DNA from: Acidobacteriota bacterium
GTDB lineage: Bacteria; Acidobacteriota; Terriglobia; Terriglobales; Acidobacteriaceae
Length of the DNA stretch: 64,000 nucleotides
Assembly: GCA_021780315.1 (NCBI GenBank)
Contig: JAJXYY010000026.1
Span: 1 to 64,000 of the forward strand
Reading direction: 5' to 3'
Positions 58,304 to 64,000 of the stretch are shown here, one piece after another (positions within the stretch are counted from its first letter, which is position 1; every line of letters begins with the position of its first letter). The translations under genes were made by a program, and so were the position numbers. The notes under the pieces are model-generated. The model ran no database searches. It had not been told where the DNA came from and saw only the letters and a program-made list of their open reading frames with translations.

Positions 58304-58338
58304 CCACAACTCCGATTCAGATTCAGACTCCACACTAC

Positions 58339-59349
58339 TCATCCCCGGCCCTGAATCGGGTATACATAATCCTCCATATCCTCAGCACTCCGCGGCATCG
58401 TCCCCGCACTGCTTTTGGTCCTGCTCTCCAGCCAGATTCGCAGCCAGTAGTACCCGTGCAGCCGAACGAGTCGCGACCCCACCGGCTGCCTCTGCTCCAA
58501 CACCGCTGTCATCCTCGCTGCCAGACTGTCTTCATCGCCCGCCTGCTCCAGCTTCGCTGCTACCGCCTCGCACTCCAGAAGACGCGCTCGAGCAATCCGC
58601 AAATGGCTGTCCTCCAGCAACCCGCTCTGCACCTTCAATCCCGTCATCTGCTCCACCGCCAACGCAGCCGACGCATCCAATCGCGCCTCAAAGGCCATAT
58701 AGATCAGCCGTGATCCCGCGATCCGCAGCGGCACCATCCCAAACTCCTCCAGAAATAACCGCGGAGCGACCAACGCCATCTGCTCCGGGGTAAATCCATC
58801 CAGACTCAACACCGGACAACTCCACTGCACACTCAGACCGCGAGTCACCTGTTCCGACTCCAGTCCACACTCGCTCACCAACCAGTCGCCGATCCGCCCG
58901 CTGCCACTGCTCCGTTGTGCCTCCAGCGCCATCTGTAGTTGCGGATGTGTAATCCATCCCTGCGCCAGCATCACCAGTCCCAGCGGAACCCGGTGACGAT
59001 GCACGGAGTTTACCGGCGACACACTCCGCTCTCCACGCTCCCGCCGAATCGCAGCCCGCACCATAGCCATCAAACACCGGCCGCTGCAACCCCACTCGCC
59101 TTCAAACAGCGGTCGCCGTCGATTGCGCCACGGCATCGTCCACGAACTCACGCATGCCGCATTGCCGCAAACTCCACGTGCGCTCTCGTTCGTTGCCCAT
59201 GGAACATCGAGCCTGACCTCGTCATCCAGACCAGTCGGCGCACCCACACCAGGACTCATCGCCGTGTACCGGTCCAGCCCCAGCATGGAACTACGTCCCT
59301 GCTCCTGCATCACATCGCTCCTGCTGCTCCCTCTGCCTAGAAAAGACAT
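58339..59349 (-). CDS. Cys-cluster plus MshEN-like protein, last gene of the flagellar operon
   Basis: A 336-residue protein with no named family. Cysteines C61, C66, C88 and C92 form C-x4-C-x21-C-x3-C, a likely zinc site. At 122-145 and 152-175 are two 24-residue repeats of the MshEN c-di-GMP-binding type. Repeat 1 keeps LG at 2-3, G at 10, L at 17, AL at 20-21 and Q at 24. Repeat 2 keeps R-I-G at 1-3, L at 6, L at 21 and Q at 24, with a 6-residue spacer. A GspE-N-like fold follows to about 255. The start overlaps fliN by 13 bases (ATGTCTTTTCTAG); a later ATG (59310) is possible. Binding of c-di-GMP and action on the flagellar switch are inference. Confidence 0.8.
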   Translation of the reverse strand: MSFLGRGSSRSDVMQEQGRSSMLGLDRYTAMSPGVGAPTGLDDEVRLDVPWATNESARGVCGNAACVSSWTMPWRNRRRPLFEGEWGCSGRCLMAMVRAAIRRERGERSVSPVNSVHRHRVPLGLVMLAQGWITHPQLQMALEAQRSSGSGRIGDWLVSECGLESEQVTRGLSVQWSCPVLSLDGFTPEQMALVAPRLFLEEFGMVPLRIAGSRLIYMAFEARLDASAALAVEQMTGLKVQSGLLEDSHLRIARARLLECEAVAAKLEQAGDEDSLAARMTAVLEQRQPVGSRLVRLHGYYWLRIWLESRTKSSAGTMPRSAEDMEDYVYPIQGRG

Positions 59350-59648
59350 CGTATGCTCTCCAACCGCATCTGCGGCGTTGCTACTTCGGTTATGCGCAAT
59401 GCGAAGTTCCCGCTTACCACGACCACCTCGCCTCGCGCGACAATCCTGTCGCCCACCACCAGATCCACCGGATCCGAAACATGCCGCTCCAACTCCACCA
59501 CATCCCCCGGGCCTAACTCCAACACCTCGCGCAACGCCATCTGGCGAGAACCGAACTGGAGCGTCGCATCCAACTCAATGTCGTACAGCAATCCCAACGT
59601 TGTCTCGTTACCAACTGCTTCGTCCACCGCCACCGCTCCCTTCTCCAT
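59337..59648 (-). CDS. fliN: flagellar motor switch protein FliN
   Basis: A 103-residue C-ring protein made of one SpoA/FliN domain. It reads LGLLYDIELDATLQFGSRQM, then VLELGPGDVVELERHVSDPV and DRIVARGEVVVVSGNFALRI. This is the normal FliN fold without the N-terminal extension of some species. It follows fliM by 14 bases and its end overlaps the next gene. Confidence 0.94.
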   Translation of the reverse strand: MEKGAVAVDEAVGNETTLGLLYDIELDATLQFGSRQMALREVLELGPGDVVELERHVSDPVDLVVGDRIVARGEVVVVSGNFALRITEVATPQMRLESIRCLF

Positions 59649-59662
59649 TGCTTGACCCTTCT

Positions 59663-60643
59663 CTAGTTCGCATGGCTTGTGATGGTTGAGACTACCGGCA
59701 GGCTGGCATCGCCAATCAGTTGCCCACCCTTGTGTTCACCGGAGCTGACAATATGTGCCCGGCTGAACATCAACCCACCTACCCGCAGCTCTGCATCGCA
59801 ATGCGCTGCAAGCGGCAGCCGCAGTAAAGTTCCCGGCTCCAGCGTGGCTAACTCCCGTACCCGCAGCCGCAGTGGAGGAAACTGCACCGTTCCGCCCACC
59901 ACCACCTCACTGACCAACTCCCGCATCCGTCCCCGGGCCTCCTTCGAGCGCCGTCGAGGACGGTCCCCCTCCGCCACCATCCGTCGCAGAATCGCGTTCA
60001 CAATTGACGCCGGCAAACATAGATTGACCACGCCCTGCGCCTCCGGCATCCGCACCTCAAAGCTCATGCACAAGGTCTTCTCGCCCGCAGTCATTATCCG
60101 CAGCACCTTGTCTTCCATCTCCCGTTTCTCGAACAGAAGCTCCAGCCCCACTTGCTGCCAGGCAACGTTCAACTCCTGAACGATCATCTGTACCACTGAC
60201 CAAAATACTTCTTCTTCAATGTCCGTCAGCTCCCGAACCTCCGCCGCCTGACCAACCCCACCCAACAGCACGTCCACCACCGGCAACGCCAGGGAAAGCT
60301 CAATCTCCATCAGACCCAGAGCATCGAACGGTTCAACCCGAATAGAGCACATATAAGTCGGCTTGCCCAGACGGCTCACAAACTCACCGTACGTCAACTG
60401 CTCGCCAGCCACCAGCTTCACGTCGAAGTGCATCCGCAGCCAACCGCCCAGCGTATGCATCAGGTTCCGCGCAAATTGATCGTTCAGGGTACTGATCGCC
60501 TTCAGCTGTTCACTGCTGATCTGACCGGCACGTTTGAAGTTATACAGCTCCGGCGCGTCCAACTCATGCAAGACACTCTCATTCTGCGCCATCGCAGCGC
60601 TGAACAGTGCATCGATCCCCGATTGTCCCAGTTGCTTTTCCAT
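59663..60643 (-). CDS. fliM: flagellar motor switch protein FliM
   Basis: C-ring protein of 326 residues that binds phosphorylated CheY and sets rotation. The N-terminal peptide LGQSGIDALFSAA at about 5-17 is a degenerate form of the CheY-binding LSQDEIDALL. The middle CheC-like domain (about 45-225) has LYNFKRAGQISSEQLKAIST and VDVLLGGVGQAAEVRELTDI. The C-terminal SpoA domain (about 245-320) has LVSEVVVGGTVQFPPLRLRV. It lies 49 bases after fliA. Confidence 0.95.
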   Translation of the reverse strand: MEKQLGQSGIDALFSAAMAQNESVLHELDAPELYNFKRAGQISSEQLKAISTLNDQFARNLMHTLGGWLRMHFDVKLVAGEQLTYGEFVSRLGKPTYMCSIRVEPFDALGLMEIELSLALPVVDVLLGGVGQAAEVRELTDIEEEVFWSVVQMIVQELNVAWQQVGLELLFEKREMEDKVLRIMTAGEKTLCMSFEVRMPEAQGVVNLCLPASIVNAILRRMVAEGDRPRRRSKEARGRMRELVSEVVVGGTVQFPPLRLRVRELATLEPGTLLRLPLAAHCDAELRVGGLMFSRAHIVSSGEHKGGQLIGDASLPVVSTITSHAN

Positions 60644-60692
60644 CGAGCCGACTACCTTTCTTCCTGCGAACCAGCGCGCTTGCTACTAGAGC

Positions 60693-61625
60693 TCAACGAG
60701 CCTGTGACTTCCAACCTGCACTCGTAGGTGTTACACCGTTACGCATCACGCTCAACGACACGCGCAACCGCAGCACAGCCGACGAATGAATCTGCGACAC
60801 CCGCGACTCCACCACACCCAACGTCAAGCCGATCTCTTTCATCGTCAGCTCCTCGTAGTAGTACAGCGTCAACACCAGCCGCTCTTTCTCAGGCAGTTCA
60901 TCAATCGCATCGACTAGACGCTGCTTCATCTCGCCCTGTAGACAGCGAAACAGCGGATCTTCCTCCGGCGATCCCGGAATATACGCCAACTCATCGTCAC
61001 CAGACTCCTCCGAGCGCTCCATGTGTAGACTGCCAATCTCCAATCCCTTCAGTTCGCCCAACAGACGCTGGTACTCCTCCATTCCCAGCTTCATCTCGTC
61101 GGCAATCTCCTGCTCCATCGGTGCACGGCCCAGGTGCTGCGTCACCGAACGGATCGCCTCTTCAACTGCCCGGCCCTTGCGCCGCAGCTCCCGCGGACTC
61201 CAATCCAGCGTGCGCAGCGAGTCCAGAATCGCACCCCGTATACGAAATTGGGCATAGCTCTTGAACTGCACCTTCTTGCCATGATCAAACTTTACAAACG
61301 CATCCATTAGCCCAACCATCCCCGCCGAGATCAGATCATCCAGTTCCACATGCTGCGGCAGTCGCTCATGAATCCGCCGTGCAATATAGCGCACCGTAGG
61401 CAAATGCTCCATCAGGAGACGGTCGCGATCCGACGCCACACTGCTCTCCAAGGCCTCGCCCATGGCAACGTCCGAACCGGTAAACGGCGTGAACACGGGC
61501 AACGCTCCACTGATCGTCTCGCTGCCCAGCGGTAGCCCCGAGATCGCACTCTGTTTCTCCAGCAAGCCAAAGCACTCTGTCATTCCTGCCAATCTTGCAG
61601 TCTTCATCACGTCTCTTGTGCTCAT
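60693..61625 (-). CDS. fliA: flagellar sigma factor FliA (sigma-28)
   Basis: A 310-residue alternative sigma factor for late flagellar genes. Region 2 starts near 70 (LLMEHLPTVRYIARRIHERL) with DDLISAGMVGLMDAFVKFDH and FKSYAQFRIRGAILDSLRTL. Region 3 covers ELRRKGRAVEEAIRSVTQHL, and region 4 has PEKERLVLTLYYYEELTMKE and GVVESRVSQIHSSAVLRLR. About 65 residues precede region 2, which is longer than in typical FliA. GGGAG lies 6 bases before the ATG, supporting that long start. It sits directly after flhA. Confidence 0.95.
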   Translation of the reverse strand: MSTRDVMKTARLAGMTECFGLLEKQSAISGLPLGSETISGALPVFTPFTGSDVAMGEALESSVASDRDRLLMEHLPTVRYIARRIHERLPQHVELDDLISAGMVGLMDAFVKFDHGKKVQFKSYAQFRIRGAILDSLRTLDWSPRELRRKGRAVEEAIRSVTQHLGRAPMEQEIADEMKLGMEEYQRLLGELKGLEIGSLHMERSEESGDDELAYIPGSPEEDPLFRCLQGEMKQRLVDAIDELPEKERLVLTLYYYEELTMKEIGLTLGVVESRVSQIHSSAVLRLRVSLSVMRNGVTPTSAGWKSQAR

Positions 61626-61684
61626 TCGTCTCTCCCTCTCGATCCAGTGCCCTCTACCTCAACTGCTCCTGCTCGCCTTTGCCT

Positions 61685-63811
61685 CTACCCCACCGTCCCC
61701 ACACTGCGTACGCGGATCTCAGCTGGAATCTCTCCTGGGGCCAGTACCGTCACCTTCGGCAGAAACGGCTCCAGCCATCGCCGCAAGTGATAGCGGGCTG
61801 GACTTGGACATAACAGCACGGGCAGTGCCGAAGTAGACCCTCCAGCGGTTAGCCGTTTCACAGACTCCACCAACCGCTTCATAAACTCCGCCGGCCTGCC
61901 CACCGGCCTCGATCCATCTCCCAGCAGCAGCCCCGCACTCTGCGGATCAAATGTACCCACCAACTCGCTCTGTAGCATCTCCTCCAGCAGCAGCACCCGC
62001 AGCCCGCCATCACCATCCAGCAGCGGATGAATCAACACACGACCTAGCGACTGCCGCACACTCTCCACCAGGTGAACAATATTCTTCGACTGCTGCGCCG
62101 CCTCGACCAGTACCTCCAGAATCGCGCCCAGATCGCGGATCGACACCTGCTCCCGCAGTAACTGTTGCAAAACCCGCTGTACCTCGCCTAGCGTCATCAG
62201 CTTTGGGATCAACTCCTCCACCAGCTTTGGATAGCTCTCATTCATGCTGTCCAGCAGCCGTTTCACCTCCTGCCTCCCCAGCAACTCATGGGCATGCCGC
62301 CGTATCAACTCGCCTAGATGCGTCCCAATCACCGTCGTCTGATCCACCACAGAGTAGCCCGCCGCCAGTGCCGACTCTTCCAATCCCGGCTGAATCCACC
62401 GCGCCATCACTCCAAATGCCGGCTCCTTCGTCTCTACGCCCGGCAGGGCACGAGCCTTAGGATCTGCACTCACCGCAAGCAGGCAGTTCTGCTCCGTCTG
62501 CCAACGCGCAACCTCCACTCCCCGTAGGCTCACCACATATTCCCGCGGCTTCAATCGCAGATTGTCCGTGATGTGAACCGCTGGCACAATGAATCCCAAC
62601 TCCGTTGCCATATGCCGCCGCAGGGCCCGAACTCGATTCAGCATCTGTCCACCCTGCTTCTCATCCACCAGCGGAATCAGTTGAAATCCAATCTCCAGCG
62701 TCAATTCATCCATCCGCAGCAACGACGCCAGATTCTCTCCCTTCGCCGTCTCTGCTCCCTTGGCAGTCCCAGCCGCTCCCGCACTGCCAACATTGGTCTC
62801 TTCCTCCGCAACCAGCGCGTCCTCCCCCGCATTCGGCAGCCGCCGAGCTATCAGAGCTACACCCACCGCCATCACCACAAACGACAGCTTCGGCAAACCC
62901 GGAATCATCGCCAGCCCCAGCAATACACCACAGGCGATCCACAACGTATTTCGCCCACGCAGCAACTGTGTTCCCAGTTCGTCGTTCAACGATCCTGCCG
63001 ACGAAGCCCGAGTCAACACCATGCCTCCTGCAATAGAAACCAGCAGGCTGGGGATCATCGTGACCAGCCCATCCCCAACCGTCAGGATCGTGTATGTCTT
63101 CACCGCAGTCGCGAGGTCCGCGCCCTGCTGCAACACACCGATCAGCAGCCCAGCAATAATGTTGATTCCCGTAATCAAGATCGTCGCTAGCGAATCGCGT
63201 TGATTGAACTTCGCTGCACCGTCCATCGCGCCGTAGAACTCAGCCTCTCGCGCAATCGCCTGACGACGCTTCCGCGCCCCCTGCTCGTCAATCAATCCGG
63301 CATTCATGTCCGCATCGATAGCCATCTGCTTGCCAGGAAGTGCATCCAGCGTGAACCGCGCCGTCACCTCCGCTGTGCGAACCGCACCGTGGCTTACCAC
63401 CAGAAACTGGATCGCAACCAAAGCCAGAAACAACACAAACCCCACCACGTAGTTGCCGCCCACGACAAACTGGCCAAACGCTTCAATCACCGCGCCGGCA
63501 GCGTGGGTTCCCTCGTGTCCATGCAGCAGAATCCTGCGACTGGAGGCCAGATTCAACGACAACCGAAATAAGGTCAGCAACAACAGCAACGTCGGAAACA
63601 CCGAGAAGTCCACCGCGCGTCGCACCTGCACCGCAGTCAGAAACACAATCACCGACGCCGTAATCGATGCCGCCAGCAGCACATCCAGCACCACGCTTGG
63701 CACTGGAATAATCATCACAAACACCATGCTGATTGCCGTCACCGGTAGCAGTAAAACACGCAGCTTCGAGCCCATCGCGCCGCGCTGCAGTCCTCCCGTC
63801 GCTTCACTCAC
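61685..63811 (-). CDS. flhA: flagellar export gate protein FlhA
   Basis: Type III export-gate component, 708 residues. The membrane half (about 1-330) has VLDVLLAASITASVIVFLTA, FPTLLLLLTLFRLSLNLASS, the FHIPEP-type stretch MAIDADMNAGLIDEQGARKR, and REAEFYGAMDGAAKFNQRDS. The cytoplasmic half (about 370-708) has DELTLEIGFQLIPLVDEKQG and LREQVSIRDLGAILEVL. It starts at GTG overlapping the flhB stop as GTGA. It ends 59 bases before fliA; flhF and flhG, often found here, are absent. Confidence 0.96.
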   Translation of the reverse strand: MSEATGGLQRGAMGSKLRVLLLPVTAISMVFVMIIPVPSVVLDVLLAASITASVIVFLTAVQVRRAVDFSVFPTLLLLLTLFRLSLNLASSRRILLHGHEGTHAAGAVIEAFGQFVVGGNYVVGFVLFLALVAIQFLVVSHGAVRTAEVTARFTLDALPGKQMAIDADMNAGLIDEQGARKRRQAIAREAEFYGAMDGAAKFNQRDSLATILITGINIIAGLLIGVLQQGADLATAVKTYTILTVGDGLVTMIPSLLVSIAGGMVLTRASSAGSLNDELGTQLLRGRNTLWIACGVLLGLAMIPGLPKLSFVVMAVGVALIARRLPNAGEDALVAEEETNVGSAGAAGTAKGAETAKGENLASLLRMDELTLEIGFQLIPLVDEKQGGQMLNRVRALRRHMATELGFIVPAVHITDNLRLKPREYVVSLRGVEVARWQTEQNCLLAVSADPKARALPGVETKEPAFGVMARWIQPGLEESALAAGYSVVDQTTVIGTHLGELIRRHAHELLGRQEVKRLLDSMNESYPKLVEELIPKLMTLGEVQRVLQQLLREQVSIRDLGAILEVLVEAAQQSKNIVHLVESVRQSLGRVLIHPLLDGDGGLRVLLLEEMLQSELVGTFDPQSAGLLLGDGSRPVGRPAEFMKRLVESVKRLTAGGSTSALPVLLCPSPARYHLRRWLEPFLPKVTVLAPGEIPAEIRVRSVGTVG

Positions 63812-64000
63812 ATCCCACCTCCAAAGCCATGCAATCCCATCGCGGCCGATCCAGTCTGCGTCGCCCGCAGCCGCATCGCCTCCATCTGTCGCTCACGACG
63901 CATTCGCTCTTCCGTCATTTGTCGATACAGGTAAGCAAGAATGCCCGCCACCGCTGCATACAACTCGTATGGGATCGACTGCCCGGGCTCCACCGATCGG
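63808..64000 (-). CDS. flhB: flagellar export protein FlhB (partial, C-terminal end)
   Basis: Only the last about 63 residues are inside the window. The stretch RSVEPGQSIPYELYAAVAGI followed by LAYLYRQMTEE matches the FlhB C-terminal cytoplasmic domain (IPxELYxAVAExLAYVYR). The NPTH autocleavage site lies upstream, outside the window. A Met/Gly-rich tail ends at TGA, which overlaps the flhA GTG. Confidence 0.9.
   Translation of the reverse strand, partial: RSVEPGQSIPYELYAAVAGILAYLYRQMTEERMRRERQMEAMRLRATQTGSAAMGLHGFGGGM

Overview
The window looks like chromosomal DNA of an acidobacterium, most likely class Terriglobia (family Acidobacteriaceae). This rests on its gene content and order: a hopanoid operon, a complete Tol-Pal operon, a DUF1501/DUF1800 exported pair, a proton-pumping pyrophosphatase and a flagellar operon ending in a Cys-cluster/MshEN-like protein. 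Base composition is GC-rich by eye. No rRNA, tRNA, insertion sequence, prophage or CRISPR array was seen, and genes are densely packed on both strands. Both ends cut genes: dnaE at the left and flhB at the right.

Layout. 1-5.3 kb: partial dnaE (minus), a DUF3592-like protein, an M20 peptidase and two alpha/beta hydrolases. 5.6-10.1 kb: a two-component system, a PDZ/multi-TM/GAF/PAS histidine kinase overlapping an NtrC-family regulator, with a sigma-54-like promoter in front. 10.1-19.6 kb (minus): recN, ispH, shc, hpnH, a small unknown protein, hpnA, hpnG and a zinc alcohol dehydrogenase. This set makes hopanoid lipids from isoprenoid precursors and extends the side chain. 19.7-25.2 kb (plus): tolQ-tolR-tolA-tolB-pal-cpoB, the cell-envelope constriction machine; tolA seems to start at ATA.

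25.2-33.7 kb: a DapA-fold protein lacking the family's catalytic residues, a small membrane protein, carAB, a tiny secreted His-rich peptide, a Rieske protein, an alpha/beta-hydrolase-like membrane protein without the usual nucleophile, and DoxX. 34-42.6 kb (minus): DUF1501, DUF1800, a fused 2-oxo acid dehydrogenase E1, and hppA. 42.8-57.6 kb: a subtilase, a small secreted protein, MscS, a DUF255 thioredoxin-like protein, a TolC-like efflux protein, truA, a second M20 peptidase, an amidohydrolase, an EamA transporter and an HtrA protease, followed by a small peptidoglycan-binding protein.

58.3-64 kb (minus): flhB(end)-flhA-fliA-fliM-fliN and a last gene with two MshEN-type 24-residue repeats, predicted to bind c-di-GMP. 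The points most worth testing are this putative c-di-GMP receptor beside the flagellar switch genes, the dehydrogenase placed where the unassigned ribosylhopane-to-bacteriohopanetetrol reduction would fit, the unknown protein in the hopanoid operon, and the ATA start of tolA.
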